Assembly (NCBI GenBank): GCA_020029535.1
Contig: JAIBJM010000016.1
Coordinates: 1-39,979 of the forward strand
DNA length: 39,979 bases
Source of the DNA: Gammaproteobacteria bacterium
GTDB taxonomy: Bacteria > Pseudomonadota > Gammaproteobacteria > Steroidobacterales > Steroidobacteraceae
Direction: 5' to 3'
Shown: one piece after another, positions 1 to 9,547 of the stretch
How the letters are laid out: the number at the start of each line of letters is the position of its first letter
Position numbering within the stretch: position 1 is the first letter of the stretch
Made by a program: the position numbers and the translations under genes
The notes under the pieces: generated by a model
What the model was told of the DNA's origin: nothing
Database searches by the model: none
What the model saw: the letters and a program-made list of their open reading frames with translations, nothing else

Positions 1-889
1 CCAGGGTGTAGGCGTCGAAGTCGGTTTCCGCAGGCTCGTCGAAAGCGGTGGTGACCGACCGGCCGCCGTCGGTGGTGAACGGATATCCGCCCGTGTCGGT
101 GCGCGAGAACCAGCCCGACAGGCCAACCGAAAAGTTCTCGATGGGCCTGGCCGCGATCTTCACGCGCACATTGGTCTTCTGGGCATCGTTGACGTCTTCC
201 TTGCCCAGGGCCGGCTTGTCGATCCAGCCGCCCAGATCCTGGTAACCCACCACTATGCGCGCAGCCAGCTTGTCGTCTATCAGCGGGATATTGACTGCCG
301 CATCGCCTGTATAACTTTCGCTGCCCCGTTCGGTGCCAGCGATCGAGCCACGGGCCTTGAATTCGAAGTTCTTCAGATCCGGATTCCTGGTCAGCACGCG
401 CACCACACCGTTGAGGGCGCTGGCGCCATACAGGGTACCCTGCGGACCGCGCAGCACTTCCACGCGGTCGAGGTCGTAAGGATTGGAGTCCGGTACGAAA
501 GCGGTCTGAGCACGTCCGAACGGCGTGGTGTCGAGGTAGTACGCCGTCGTGCCACCACCCACCGTCGCAGCGGAAACGCCGCGGATCGCGATCGACGGAT
601 TGCCGCCACCCACGCGCCCGGCATTGTTGGTGACCGGCGCGAACACGCTCGGAACACGATTCAGCGCATCCGCGACTCCACGGTCGGAGGAGCCGTCCAG
701 CTTGTCACCGCTCAGTACGGTGATGGAAATGGGCACTTCCTGGAGACGCTCTGCGCGCTTCTGCGCGGTGACCACGACTTCTTCAAGAGTGACTGCGGAA
801 GCATCCGGAGCCTGCGCAAAAACAGTCGGTGAAAAAGCAGCCATCGACAGGCACGTGATGACAGTACTTGTACTGGTAATCGGGCGCAT
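1..889 (-). CDS. TonB-dependent receptor, N-terminal part (cut by window edge)
   Basis: The reading frame is open from an ATG at 889 to base 1, so only the first 296 residues are present. It starts with a signal peptide (MRPITSTSTVITCLSMAAFS..., cleavage probably after VFAQA), then a TonB-box-like stretch (LEEVVVTAQKR). A plug domain follows, with the conserved patterns IAIRGVS, YYLDTTPFG and DRVEVLRGPQGTLYGA, and then the first beta strands of the barrel. Family role: outer-membrane, TonB/ExbBD-energised uptake of a scarce or bulky ligand. The strong purine-rich Shine-Dalgarno (AGGGGGAGGGG) directly precedes the ATG. It lies downstream of a secreted tannase-family hydrolase and an AraC regulator on the same strand, so uptake of an aromatic ester or its product is a reasonable inference. 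The ligand cannot be read from the sequence, and the barrel lies outside the window. Confidence 0.93.
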   Translation of the reverse strand, partial: MRPITSTSTVITCLSMAAFSPTVFAQAPDASAVTLEEVVVTAQKRAERLQEVPISITVLSGDKLDGSSDRGVADALNRVPSVFAPVTNNAGRVGGGNPSIAIRGVSAATVGGGTTAYYLDTTPFGRAQTAFVPDSNPYDLDRVEVLRGPQGTLYGASALNGVVRVLTRNPDLKNFEFKARGSIAGTERGSESYTGDAAVNIPLIDDKLAARIVVGYQDLGGWIDKPALGKEDVNDAQKTNVRVKIAARPIENFSVGLSGWFSRTDTGGYPFTTDGGRSVTTAFDEPAETDFDAYTL

Positions 890-933
890 CCCCTCCCCCT
901 TTTTTCCGCAAATTTTTTATATATATGGCGGCC

Positions 934-950
934 GTCCGCTCGAAGCGGAC
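934..950. promoter_or_regulatory. Hairpin beside AT-rich promoter-like box upstream of the TonB receptor
   Basis: GTCCGCT (934-940) and AGCGGAC (944-950) form a 7-bp stem with a 3-base loop. Between it and the receptor start at 889 lies an alternating AT block (919-926) that reads as a -10-like TATATA on the minus strand. The hairpin falls roughly where the -35 element would be. The 176-bp gap between tannase and receptor contains nothing else recognisable. Whether this is a promoter, an operator or an mRNA structure is not determined. Confidence 0.3.
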
Positions 951-1065
951 CGGATACTAGGCCGACGGTAGATGACGAGCCATGCCCGGCGTCGCCCCTG
1001 ATCGTGCAACGCCTGCCAGGAGTCCCAGCTTCACCTGCTGCTGCCGCACAGAGGCGGCAATTCGC

Positions 1066-2865
1066 TCAAGAGCAGGTGTAGCTCGCTGCGGAATTGATGT
1101 CGCCCGAGCCCGAGTACGTGGCCTGCAGCGGATAGACGCAGATCGGCCGACTCTTTGCCATCGGGAATTGAGGCGTCACGAGACTGGCAATGTCGATCCG
1201 TCCTGGAGCCACGCCTTTCTCAACCCAATCTCGTAACGCCTGGAAGAGCACCTTTTCGCTGTACGCCGGAGGATTCGCGTCCGGATTGGCTGTGCCATTG
1301 ACGGTCATATGCCCCTGACCGGGGACAAGGTAGGTCCGATAGAACTTCTGCAGTGCCTCCATGCCACCCGTCTTCACTGCCACCTGGTTGTAGTAGTTCA
1401 CGAAGCCCTGATACGGAATCAGGTTATCCGACAGGCCATACACCGAGATGATCTTCGTGCCATGGTCCCTGACAGCTCTCAGGTCCGGATTGTCGGTGTT
1501 GATGTGGGCGAATACATCCTGCATCTTCAGTCCCCGGTCGTATGCATCCGAAAACCGGGCGTACGAGATCGTCTTCCACAGATCCTTGCCGTTGCTGTTC
1601 GCATTCCTGAACGTCGGCATCGCGAGCGCAGGATCTTGCAGGACAAGCGCCAGCATGTCGGCAGCTATGGACTGCGGCGTGGGACCGGCGACGAGGGACA
1701 GATCCGCGCCGCGCGGATATCCCCACCATCGTTGAACGCCAGCCAGCGTCGCCCCGGCACCGTTGTCGACGGCAGGGGAAGGCGCAGAGCCGTCAGTTGT
1801 CGGGCCGTACCAGATCTTGTTGATCGCCCGGGCTTGTGCGGTGGTGACGCAGGCTGGCGTCGAGTTCGTGCCTCCGCTGGAAGCGCAGAGAACTGCAGAG
1901 TCCTTGATGGGATCATAGGTACAGGCTGCCGGATCGAGGATGTACCCGAGGTGCTGGCCACCGACCACATCGCAGCTGTTGATCGCCGCCCGGGAAACCG
2001 CTGTCAGCTGCGCCGCCGTCAGCGGGCCTCCCAGATCCTGCTGGGTCACGATCGACGGATACATCGCCGCGGTCAGCAGGCGGGTGAAATTTACTGCCGC
2101 CCGCTGCGCGATGATGCCGTCGAAATCAGTCGGATAATCCTGGGCATGCTTCAGGCCCTGGCGGCCGCCCGTCGAAGATCCGCGCCAATACGAATATCTG
2201 GCGGGCTGTCCGTAGAAGGCCATGGTCAGCGCCTTGGTCTTCACGATCATCTCGTGCGTGCCCAGCGCGGAATACTGCTGCCAGCCGAGCTTGTTGAGGG
2301 TACCGTCCGGATTCATCAGGAAGTCACCCTTCCCTTGCGGATGACCCGTGTCTGTCGTCGCGGAGACCGAACCGTCGCTGCCCGCCACCTCCCACGGACT
2401 TCCCTGCGAGCTGGAGCCGAGCCCGGTCAAGGTGGCCTGCGGTCCGCCTGCCCAGCCGGAGTTGCCCAGCACTTCAATGCGCTTGTTCCAGTTCTCCGGG
2501 GACGGCAGCCATACGTCGATGCCGATGCCAGGTGTGGTTGAAGGAGCCTCGGCAGGTCCGCTGTTGCCGGGACCCACCAGCAACTTCACCAGACAGATAT
2601 CGTTCGGGGCAACGGGCGTCGAAGCCCTGGCGTCCCCGGACAGCAGCAGCGGATCGCCCTTCCTGAACTGCTTGACGAGCTGAACCCTGGTCGTTGCGCC
2701 TCGCGACAGCGGCTTCGGATTGAAGGCGGCCTTCATGCTGTCATCGCAGGTCAGCGGTGCTTTTGATCGCAACAGGGATGCGCCGCTGGCGTCGCTCCAC
2801 AGGATAACTGCCGGAAGGCTCGCGGCCATCACGGCCAACACGAGTCGATCGATGAACAACTTCAC
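1066..2865 (-). CDS. Secreted tannase/feruloyl-esterase-family hydrolase, non-canonical
   Basis: 599 residues starting at GTG (2865), with a good Shine-Dalgarno (AAGGGGG) about 5 nt upstream. Residues 1-28 look like a signal peptide, so the enzyme is periplasmic or exported. The nucleophile elbow GSSTGGRQG puts the catalytic serine at S231; GLSDNLIP gives D480 and PGQGHM gives H519, a full triad of the tannase/feruloyl esterase (PF07519) family. Members hydrolyse esters of aromatic acids (tannin, feruloyl esters, and MHET in MHETase). Two family hallmarks are missing. The cysteines next to the serine and the histidine (CS-D-HC motif) are S230 and M520. The lid calcium loop between C298 and C315 has Gly and Leu where two aspartates are expected. 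The gene sits 10 bp after the AraC regulator, on the same strand. Substrate unknown; the family assignment is firm. Confidence 0.9.
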   Translation of the reverse strand: MKLFIDRLVLAVMAASLPAVILWSDASGASLLRSKAPLTCDDSMKAAFNPKPLSRGATTRVQLVKQFRKGDPLLLSGDARASTPVAPNDICLVKLLVGPGNSGPAEAPSTTPGIGIDVWLPSPENWNKRIEVLGNSGWAGGPQATLTGLGSSSQGSPWEVAGSDGSVSATTDTGHPQGKGDFLMNPDGTLNKLGWQQYSALGTHEMIVKTKALTMAFYGQPARYSYWRGSSTGGRQGLKHAQDYPTDFDGIIAQRAAVNFTRLLTAAMYPSIVTQQDLGGPLTAAQLTAVSRAAINSCDVVGGQHLGYILDPAACTYDPIKDSAVLCASSGGTNSTPACVTTAQARAINKIWYGPTTDGSAPSPAVDNGAGATLAGVQRWWGYPRGADLSLVAGPTPQSIAADMLALVLQDPALAMPTFRNANSNGKDLWKTISYARFSDAYDRGLKMQDVFAHINTDNPDLRAVRDHGTKIISVYGLSDNLIPYQGFVNYYNQVAVKTGGMEALQKFYRTYLVPGQGHMTVNGTANPDANPPAYSEKVLFQALRDWVEKGVAPGRIDIASLVTPQFPMAKSRPICVYPLQATYSGSGDINSAASYTCS

Positions 2866-2875
2866 AGGTACCCCC

Positions 2876-4066
2876 TTATCTTTTTCTGATCATGGCGGAT
2901 CGGCGACCACGACCTTGCGCAGGCGCGTCCGCTTTACCTGTGCCTGCTTCCTTGAGGCCGGACTCCAGCCGCCTGCGATAGTGTGTGGGCGCAGCGCCGG
3001 TCCAGTGCAGAAACGCCCGGAAAAATGCCGATGGCTCGGCGTAACCGAGATCCGAGGCGATCTGCGCAATCGATTGTCGGGTCTTCTCCAGCCGCGCCAG
3101 TGCCAGATCGCGGCGCACGGCGTCCTTGATCGCGTGAAAGCTTGAGTCCTCTTCGTGTAATCGCCGGTGCAGCGTGCGGGGCGACAGAAGCAGATCGCGC
3201 GCAACTTCCTCGAGCGACACCGGCCGCGGCAGCGCCGCAGCGACCAGATCGCGCACGCGCCGCACCGTCTCGCGATCGCGCCGATAGAGCATGGTGATTC
3301 TGCCCGGCGCACCTTCGAGGAAGATTTCCAGCGCCTGCTCGTCGCGGCGGACCGGCAGATCGAGCAGGTTCGGATTGAGGGATGCCACGAGACTGGGCCT
3401 GTCGAAACGCGCGCGCTCGGTATAGATGAGCCCGTAGTCGGCTGCATGTGCCGGCCTCGGATAAGGAAAACTCACGCTGTCGAGCGCCAACCCCCGGCCG
3501 ACGAGCCAGCAGGCCAGCGCATGCAGCAGACGCAGCAACCATTCGAAGGCGAAGACACGGCGCGGATCGTCGTCGCGGGTTCCCAGCGGGCCGATCTGCG
3601 CAATCTCGATCTGTGCCGCGGTGCGCGTGCGCATCACGCTGACGCGCAGCTCCGGCAGCACCAGCCGCAGAAAACGGGCGGCGCGGGACAGTGCCTCGGC
3701 AAGCGTGCGGCTGCTGACGACGCTGCGGCACAGGAATTCGAACGAGCCAGCGCGCATCGGCGCTGCGAACAGTGCAAAAGCTTCGTCATCGAGCGCAACG
3801 ACGATGGCGTTGTACAGCGCCGCGTAGCTGGCGAGCGGCACGCGTGCGCGCGGGTCCGAAAGCACGTCCTCGTCAACGCCGCTGGCTTCGAGCATGGGCC
3901 GCGCATCGATGCCGCGCGCCCTGAGCCCCGAAAGCATGCCGGTGACGAAACCTACGGCGACGGTGCCGTGCGTACGCGCGGGCTGGCGCAAATTTGATAT
4001 CGGAGTGGACAAAATCACGGTCTTCAGGTTGGCGGATCTTGCACGATCAGCGGCGAGAGCGGACAT
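2876..4066 (-). CDS. AraC-family transcriptional regulator
   Basis: 396 residues from ATG 4066, with a GAGG Shine-Dalgarno 6 nt upstream. The N-terminal two thirds (about residues 35-230) match the arabinose-binding-like ligand domain (PF12625) found in OruR-type AraC regulators. The C-terminus (about 280-370) holds the double helix-turn-helix: [20 protein letters not shown] is the first HTH and [20 protein letters not shown] the second, with the typical [12 protein letters not shown] signature. It is divergent from the IcmF operon (122 bp between start codons) and only 10 bp upstream of the tannase gene on the same strand. It could therefore control the esterase/receptor genes, the mutase operon, or both. 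The inducer is unknown. Confidence 0.9.
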   Translation of the reverse strand: MSALAADRARSANLKTVILSTPISNLRQPARTHGTVAVGFVTGMLSGLRARGIDARPMLEASGVDEDVLSDPRARVPLASYAALYNAIVVALDDEAFALFAAPMRAGSFEFLCRSVVSSRTLAEALSRAARFLRLVLPELRVSVMRTRTAAQIEIAQIGPLGTRDDDPRRVFAFEWLLRLLHALACWLVGRGLALDSVSFPYPRPAHAADYGLIYTERARFDRPSLVASLNPNLLDLPVRRDEQALEIFLEGAPGRITMLYRRDRETVRRVRDLVAAALPRPVSLEEVARDLLLSPRTLHRRLHEEDSSFHAIKDAVRRDLALARLEKTRQSIAQIASDLGYAEPSAFFRAFLHWTGAAPTHYRRRLESGLKEAGTGKADAPAQGRGRRSAMIRKR

Positions 4067-4188
4067 GGCCGACCTCGTCCCGCCAACCTAGTATGCGGAA
4101 GAATTCCAGTAAAACAACTGACAGGGATGCCGCCATCGCAGCCCGCGACGGCGCGGCGTCTTTTACAGTGGCGGCGAACGGGACCGCC

Positions 4189-7100
4189 ATGACTGATCTT
4201 TCGGTGAACCACACGCGCCCGCCCTACAAGACTGCACACAAGATCCGCCTGGTCACGGCCGCGGCGTTGTTCGACGGTCATGATGCATCGATCAACATCA
4301 TGCGCCGCATCCTGCAGGCGAGCGGCGCCGAGGTCATCCACCTTGGCCACAATCGTTCGGTGGCGGAGGTGGTCAATGCAGCGCTGCAGGAAGATGTCCA
4401 GGCGGTGGCGGTTACCTCCTACCAGGGTGGCCACGTCGAATACTTCAGGTACATGATCGATCTGCTGCGCGAGAACGACGGCGCGGACATCAGGATCTTC
4501 GGCGGCGGCGGTGGCGTTATTGTGCCGGCCGAGATCCGCGAGTTGCAGGCGTGTGGCGTTACACGCATCTACTCGCCCGAGGACGGTGCGACGCTGGGGC
4601 CGCAGGGCATGATCAACGACCTGCTTGAACGTGCCGATTACAACCTCAGTGCGTTCGCACCGCACGAAAACACTGCAATCGGCGCACTGACCTCGGGCAA
4701 CCGGCGCGCACTGGCACGCGTGATCACGGCGCTCGAAAACCACACATACGGCGAGGCGCTGCGACAGCAGCTGATCCGGATGGCGCCGGCAATCCGCACT
4801 CCGGTGCTGGGCATCACCGGCACCGGCGGCGCGGGCAAGAGTTCACTGACCGACGAACTGGTACTACGCCTGCGTCTCGACCAGCAGGACCGGCTGCGTG
4901 TGGCCATCATCTCGATCGATCCCTCGCGCAAACGCACCGGCGGCGCACTGCTGGGCGACCGCATCCGCATGAATGCCATCGAGTCTCCGAACATATTCAT
5001 GCGTTCGATGGCCACGCGCGACACCGGCAGCGAGATCTCCGCGGCCCTGCCCGAAGTAATCGCCGCCTGCAAGATCTCGGGCTTCGACCTGATCATCGTC
5101 GAGACCTCCGGCATCGGTCAGGGCGATGCAGCCATCGCCCCCTTCGTCGACTGTTCGCTCTACGTGATGACACCGGAATTCGGTGCGACCAGTCAGCTTG
5201 AAAAGATCGACATGCTGGACTTCGCCGATTTCGTGGCAATCAACAAGTTCGACCGCAAGGGCGCTCAGGACGCGTTGCGCGATGTGCGCAAGCAGTACCA
5301 GCGCAATCGCGAGCAGTTCAATCGTCGGCCCGAAGACATGCCGGTATTCGGCACGCAGGCTTCGCGCTTCAACGACGACGGCGTGACAGCGCTCTATCAG
5401 GCTCTCCTCGGGCGGCTGCGCACGCACGGGCTGGCCGCCAGCGACGGGAAGCTGCCGGGCGTGACGGTCATGACTTCTTCATTCGGACGCGCGATCGTGC
5501 CGGTCGAGCGAGCACGGTACCTGGCCGAGATCGCCGAGACCGTGCGAGGGTATCACCGGCACGTCGTCGAGCAGGTACGGATCGCGCGCGAGCGGCAGGC
5601 GTTGCAGATTGCGGCAGGACTGCTGGAATCCGCCGGCCGCGGGGACGATCCGGGCGCCGCATTGCGCGATCTGCAGGCACGCAAGGATGCGGAGCTCGCC
5701 CACGATGCGAAGAGGCTTCTCGACACCTGGCCCGGAATCGCCGGGCAGTATCGTGGCGATGAGCACGCAATCACCGTCCGCGGCAGGGAGTTGCGCACGT
5801 GGCTCACGCGCGTGTCGCTCTCCGGCACGAAAATTCCAAAAGTCGCGCTACCCGGGTTCGACGATGCCGGCGAACGGCTGCGCTTCCTGATGAAGGAAAA
5901 CCTGCCGGGCTACTTTCCATTCACAGCCGGCGTGTTTCCGTTCAAACGTGAAGGCGAGGATCCGACCCGCATGTTCGCCGGCGAGGGTGATGCGTTCCGC
6001 ACCAACCGGCGCTTCAAACGGGTATCGGAAGGCATGCCGACGCACCGGCTGTCGACCGCCTTCGATTCGGTGACGCTCTATGGCTGCGATCCCGATCCGC
6101 GACCCGATATCTACGGCAAGATCGGCAATGCAGGGGTATCGATCGCCACTCTCGACGACATGAAGGTGCTTTACGACGGCTTCGACCTGTGCGCACCAAC
6201 GACCTCGGTGTCGATGACCATCAATGGTCCGGCGCCGATCATCCTGGCGTTCTTCTTCAACACTGCGATCGACCAGCAGGTGCAGAAGTTCCAGGCCGGG
6301 AATGGCCGCCCTCCTGGCGACGCTGAACTGGCATCGCTCAAAGCACGGACGCTTTCCACCGTGCGCGGCACTGTGCAGGCCGACATACTCAAGGAAGACC
6401 AGGGCCAGAACACCTGCATTTTCTCGACCGAGTTCGCGCTGAAGATGATGGGCGACATCCAGGAGTACTTTGTCGCCAACCAGGTCCAGAACTTCTACTC
6501 GGTGTCGATCTCGGGTTACCACATTGCCGAGGCCGGCGCGAATCCGCTCTCGCAGCTTGCCTTCACGTTGGCCAACGGCTTTACATTCGTCGAGGCTTAT
6601 CTGGCACGCGGCATGCGCATCGACGACTTCGCACCCAATCTGTCATTTTTCTTCAGCAACGGCATGGATCCCGAGTACAGCGTGCTCGGACGTGTTGCGC
6701 GGCGCATCTGGGCCGTGGCGATGCGCGACAAGTACGGCGCGAACGAACGCTCGCAAAAACTCAAGTATCACGTGCAAACCTCGGGCCGTTCGCTGCATGC
6801 GCAGGAGATGGCATTCAACGACATCCGTACCACGCTGCAGGCGCTCATCGCGGTCTATGACAACTGCAATTCCCTGCACACCAACGCCTATGACGAGGCC
6901 GTCACCACACCAACCGAAGAGTCGGTGCGCCGGGCGATGGCGATCCAGCTGATCATCAACCGCGAATGGGGGCTGGCCATGAACGAGAACCCGAACCAGG
7001 GCAGCTTCATCATCGACGAGCTCACCGATCTGGTCGAAGAAGCGGTACTGAAGGAATTCGAAGCACTGAGCAGCCGCGGCGGTGTTCTCGGTGCGATGGA

Positions 7101-7464
7101 GACCGGCTATCAGCGCGGCAGAATCCAGGAAGAAAGCCTCTACTATGAGCACAGAAAACATGACGGCTCGCTGCCCATCATCGGTGTCAACGCCTTCCGC
7201 AATCCGCACGGCGATGCCGTGGTACAGGAGATCGTTCTGGCGCGCTCGAGCGAGAAGGAAAAGCAGAGCCAGCTGCAGCGCCTCACCGTCTTTCACACCT
7301 GCCATCGTGACACTGCGCCGCAGTGGCTCGAACTATTGCGCCGGACAGTGATTGAGGACGGCAACGTATTCGGAGTGCTGATGGATGCCGTGCGTCATTG
7401 TTCGCTCGGCCAGATCAGCGACGCGCTCTATCAGGTCGGCGGGAAGTACCGCCGCAACATGTGA
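4189..7464 (+). CDS. icmF: Fused isobutyryl-CoA mutase IcmF (adenosylcobalamin-dependent)
   Basis: 1091 residues from ATG 4189, where homologous proteins begin (MTDLS). A longer frame from 4093 is possible but would add an unusual leader. Order: B12-binding domain with the D-x-H-x-x-S motif (D29, axial ligand H31); MeaI-type P-loop GTPase chaperone ([10 protein letters not shown]217); linker; then the mutase barrel. The enzyme interconverts isobutyryl-CoA and n-butyryl-CoA by radical chemistry, and the GTPase part gates cofactor loading and repair. F596 (RMFAGEG) and Q740 (GQNTCIF) occupy the positions that are Tyr and Arg in methylmalonyl-CoA mutase, which supports a butyryl/isobutyryl-type substrate. 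First gene of a five-gene plus-strand operon; the thiolase starts 12 bp downstream. Length and architecture are those of the canonical IcmF family. Confidence 0.96.
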   Translation: MTDLSVNHTRPPYKTAHKIRLVTAAALFDGHDASINIMRRILQASGAEVIHLGHNRSVAEVVNAALQEDVQAVAVTSYQGGHVEYFRYMIDLLRENDGADIRIFGGGGGVIVPAEIRELQACGVTRIYSPEDGATLGPQGMINDLLERADYNLSAFAPHENTAIGALTSGNRRALARVITALENHTYGEALRQQLIRMAPAIRTPVLGITGTGGAGKSSLTDELVLRLRLDQQDRLRVAIISIDPSRKRTGGALLGDRIRMNAIESPNIFMRSMATRDTGSEISAALPEVIAACKISGFDLIIVETSGIGQGDAAIAPFVDCSLYVMTPEFGATSQLEKIDMLDFADFVAINKFDRKGAQDALRDVRKQYQRNREQFNRRPEDMPVFGTQASRFNDDGVTALYQALLGRLRTHGLAASDGKLPGVTVMTSSFGRAIVPVERARYLAEIAETVRGYHRHVVEQVRIARERQALQIAAGLLESAGRGDDPGAALRDLQARKDAELAHDAKRLLDTWPGIAGQYRGDEHAITVRGRELRTWLTRVSLSGTKIPKVALPGFDDAGERLRFLMKENLPGYFPFTAGVFPFKREGEDPTRMFAGEGDAFRTNRRFKRVSEGMPTHRLSTAFDSVTLYGCDPDPRPDIYGKIGNAGVSIATLDDMKVLYDGFDLCAPTTSVSMTINGPAPIILAFFFNTAIDQQVQKFQAGNGRPPGDAELASLKARTLSTVRGTVQADILKEDQGQNTCIFSTEFALKMMGDIQEYFVANQVQNFYSVSISGYHIAEAGANPLSQLAFTLANGFTFVEAYLARGMRIDDFAPNLSFFFSNGMDPEYSVLGRVARRIWAVAMRDKYGANERSQKLKYHVQTSGRSLHAQEMAFNDIRTTLQALIAVYDNCNSLHTNAYDEAVTTPTEESVRRAMAIQLIINREWGLAMNENPNQGSFIIDELTDLVEEAVLKEFEALSSRGGVLGAMETGYQRGRIQEESLYYEHRKHDGSLPIIGVNAFRNPHGDAVVQEIVLARSSEKEKQSQLQRLTVFHTCHRDTAPQWLELLRRTVIEDGNVFGVLMDAVRHCSLGQISDALYQVGGKYRRNM

Positions 7465-7476
7465 CATGGAATGCCC

Positions 7477-8658
7477 ATGACCCGGGAAGTACTGGTCGTC
7501 GGCTGTGCACGCACAGCCATAGGCAGTTTTGGCGGCAGCCTGAAAGACATTCCACTTACGCAGCTTGCAACCATTGCCATACGTGGCGCGCTCGAACGCT
7601 CGGCCATCGATCCGGAAAGTGTCGGCCAGGTGGTGATGGGCAATGTGATCCCGACCGAGCCGCGCGATGCCTACCTGTCGCGCGTAGCCTCGATCGATGC
7701 CGGCTGTCCAAAAGAAGTGCCGGCGTTCAATGTCAACCGCCTGTGCGGCTCAGGCCTGCAGGCGGTGATTTCGGCCGCACAATCGATCCTGCTTGGCGAT
7801 GCCGAGATTGCGATCGGCGCGGGCGCCGAATCGATGACACGCGGCGCATTCATCCTGCCATCGGCGCGCTGGGGCGCGCGCATCGGTGATGCGCAGCTGG
7901 TCGACTATGTGACCGGCATTCTTCACGATCCGTGGCAGAACATTCACATGGGTATTACCGCCGAAAACGTGGCTGCCCGCCATGGCGTCACGCGTCGGAT
8001 GCAGGACGAACTCGCAGTGGAGAGTCAACAACGCGCGGCGCGCGCGATTGCCGAAGGCCGCTTCAGATCGCAGATCGTGCCGGTCGAGATCGCGTCAAGA
8101 AAGGGCACGATGGTCTTTGACACCGACGAGAACGTGCGCGCCGACACCAGCTACGAAGGCCTGGCCAGATTGAGGCCGACATTCAAGGCCGACGGTTCGG
8201 TCACCGCCGGCAATGCCTCGAGCATTAACGACGGGGCAGCCGCGCTGCTGCTTGCCGAGGCCGCGGCCGCACAACGGCAGGGACTGCATCCTCTGGCACG
8301 GCTGGTGTCCTATGCTCATGCCGGTGTCGAGCCCGAGTACATGGGCATGGGCCCGGTACCGGCCAGCCGCATGGCGCTGGCACGGGCAGGACTGCGTGTA
8401 GCCGACCTGGACGTGATCGAGGCCAACGAGGCGTTCGCCGCGCAGGCCTGCGCCGTAGCGCGCGAACTCGACTTCGATCCGGCGAAAGTCAATCCCAACG
8501 GATCGGGCATCTCGCTCGGCCATCCGGTCGGCGCCACCGGCGCTATCATCGCCATCAAGGCGATTCACGAGCTGCACCGCGTGCACGGGCGCTACGCCCT
8601 GATGACGATGTGCATCGGTGGCGGACAGGGTGTCGCCGCAATCTTCGAGCGCATTTGA
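7477..8658 (+). CDS. Thiolase (acetyl-CoA C-acyltransferase)
   Basis: 393 residues. I chose the second ATG (7477) because homologues start M-T-R-E and GGA at 7468-7470 gives it a usable ribosome-binding distance; an in-frame ATG at 7471 is also possible. Active-site residues of the thiolase family are all present: nucleophile C90 in NRLCGSGLQA, H349 in GHPVGATGA and C379 in MCIGGGQG. The enzyme cleaves 3-ketoacyl-CoA with CoA to acetyl-CoA and a shortened acyl-CoA, or runs in reverse. It lies between icmF and a 3-hydroxyacyl-CoA dehydrogenase, so it probably performs the last step of short-chain acyl-CoA degradation after the mutase has made a straight-chain butyryl-CoA-type product. Chain-length preference cannot be read from the sequence. 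Confidence 0.93.
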   Translation: MTREVLVVGCARTAIGSFGGSLKDIPLTQLATIAIRGALERSAIDPESVGQVVMGNVIPTEPRDAYLSRVASIDAGCPKEVPAFNVNRLCGSGLQAVISAAQSILLGDAEIAIGAGAESMTRGAFILPSARWGARIGDAQLVDYVTGILHDPWQNIHMGITAENVAARHGVTRRMQDELAVESQQRAARAIAEGRFRSQIVPVEIASRKGTMVFDTDENVRADTSYEGLARLRPTFKADGSVTAGNASSINDGAAALLLAEAAAAQRQGLHPLARLVSYAHAGVEPEYMGMGPVPASRMALARAGLRVADLDVIEANEAFAAQACAVARELDFDPAKVNPNGSGISLGHPVGATGAIIAIKAIHELHRVHGRYALMTMCIGGGQGVAAIFERI

Positions 8659-8675
8659 AAAAGGGAAGCGGCAGC

Positions 8676-9524
8676 ATGACCAATCAGGTAGCAGTGATCG
8701 GAGCGGGCATCATGGGCGCAGGCATTGCGCAGACGTGCGCGGTGGCAGGGCTTCGTGTGACGATGATTGATGTGGCGCAGGCCGCGCTTGAACGAGGGCT
8801 GTTGTCGATCGACAACAGTCTCGAGCGCCTGGTCGCCAGGCAGAAACTCACGGCCGTGCAAAAGACCGAAGCGCTCGCGCGCATCCAGGCGACGACCGAC
8901 TACGCGGCACTCGCTGGTGCGCAACTGGTGATCGAAGCGGCCACCGAGAATCTCGACGTGAAACTTCGAATCCTGCGCCAGCTTGCAACACTGGTCGTCA
9001 AAGACACCATCATTGCGACCAACACCTCGTCGATTTCGATCACGCAGCTGGCCGCAGTAGTCCCGGTGCCCGAACGCGTCATCGGTATGCACTTCTTCAA
9101 TCCGGTACCGGTGATGGCACTGGTCGAGCTGATCCGCGGCCTGCAGACTTCCGACGAAACTCATGCGCGCGCGCTCGCTTTCGCGCAGCAGATCGGCAAG
9201 ACGCCAATTTCGGTCAGAAACAGCCCCGGCTTCGCCGTCAATCGCATTCTGTGTCCGATGATCAACGAGGCGATCTTCGCCCTTCAGGAAGGCCTCGCTA
9301 CGGCTGAGGATATCGACAATGGCATGAAACTGGGCTGCGGCCATCCGATCGGCCCGCTGGCGCTCGCCGATCTGGTCGGGCTCGACACGCTGCTGGCCGT
9401 GCTGGAGGTGCTTTATGAAGGCTTCAACGATCCCAAATACCGGCCGGCACCGCTGCTGAAGGAAATGGTTGCGGCCGGCTACCTCGGTCGCAAAAGCGGC
9501 CGGGGCTTCTACGTCCACAGCTGA
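8676..9524 (+). CDS. 3-hydroxyacyl-CoA dehydrogenase (short-chain, single-domain)
   Basis: 282 residues from ATG 8676, with AAGGGAAG as Shine-Dalgarno; this matches the usual length of Hbd/FadB2/PaaH proteins. The N-terminus is a Rossmann fold with the dinucleotide motif VIGAGIMGAGIA. Catalytic His is H139 in MHFFNPVPVM, followed by NSPGFAVNRIL at the domain junction and the C-terminal helical dimerisation domain (GHPIGPLALADLVGLD). It oxidises (S)-3-hydroxyacyl-CoA to 3-ketoacyl-CoA with NAD+. It follows the thiolase by 17 bp and precedes the acyl-CoA dehydrogenase by 23 bp. This operon has no enoyl-CoA hydratase, so that step would have to come from elsewhere, for example the ECH-family gene at 15866. 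Confidence 0.93.
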   Translation: MTNQVAVIGAGIMGAGIAQTCAVAGLRVTMIDVAQAALERGLLSIDNSLERLVARQKLTAVQKTEALARIQATTDYAALAGAQLVIEAATENLDVKLRILRQLATLVVKDTIIATNTSSISITQLAAVVPVPERVIGMHFFNPVPVMALVELIRGLQTSDETHARALAFAQQIGKTPISVRNSPGFAVNRILCPMINEAIFALQEGLATAEDIDNGMKLGCGHPIGPLALADLVGLDTLLAVLEVLYEGFNDPKYRPAPLLKEMVAAGYLGRKSGRGFYVHS

Positions 9525-9547
9525 CTGCGCAGCGCGGCGAGAATCCG

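Noticed and set aside
1309-2541. A 410-codon plus-strand open frame inside the tannase gene
   Set aside because: No domain or start signal; the opposite strand has a complete family match.
3994-4188. An upstream extension of icmF by up to 65 residues
   Set aside because: Known IcmF proteins begin at the MTDLS position and the length from 4189 fits the family; the extension overlaps the divergent AraC gene.
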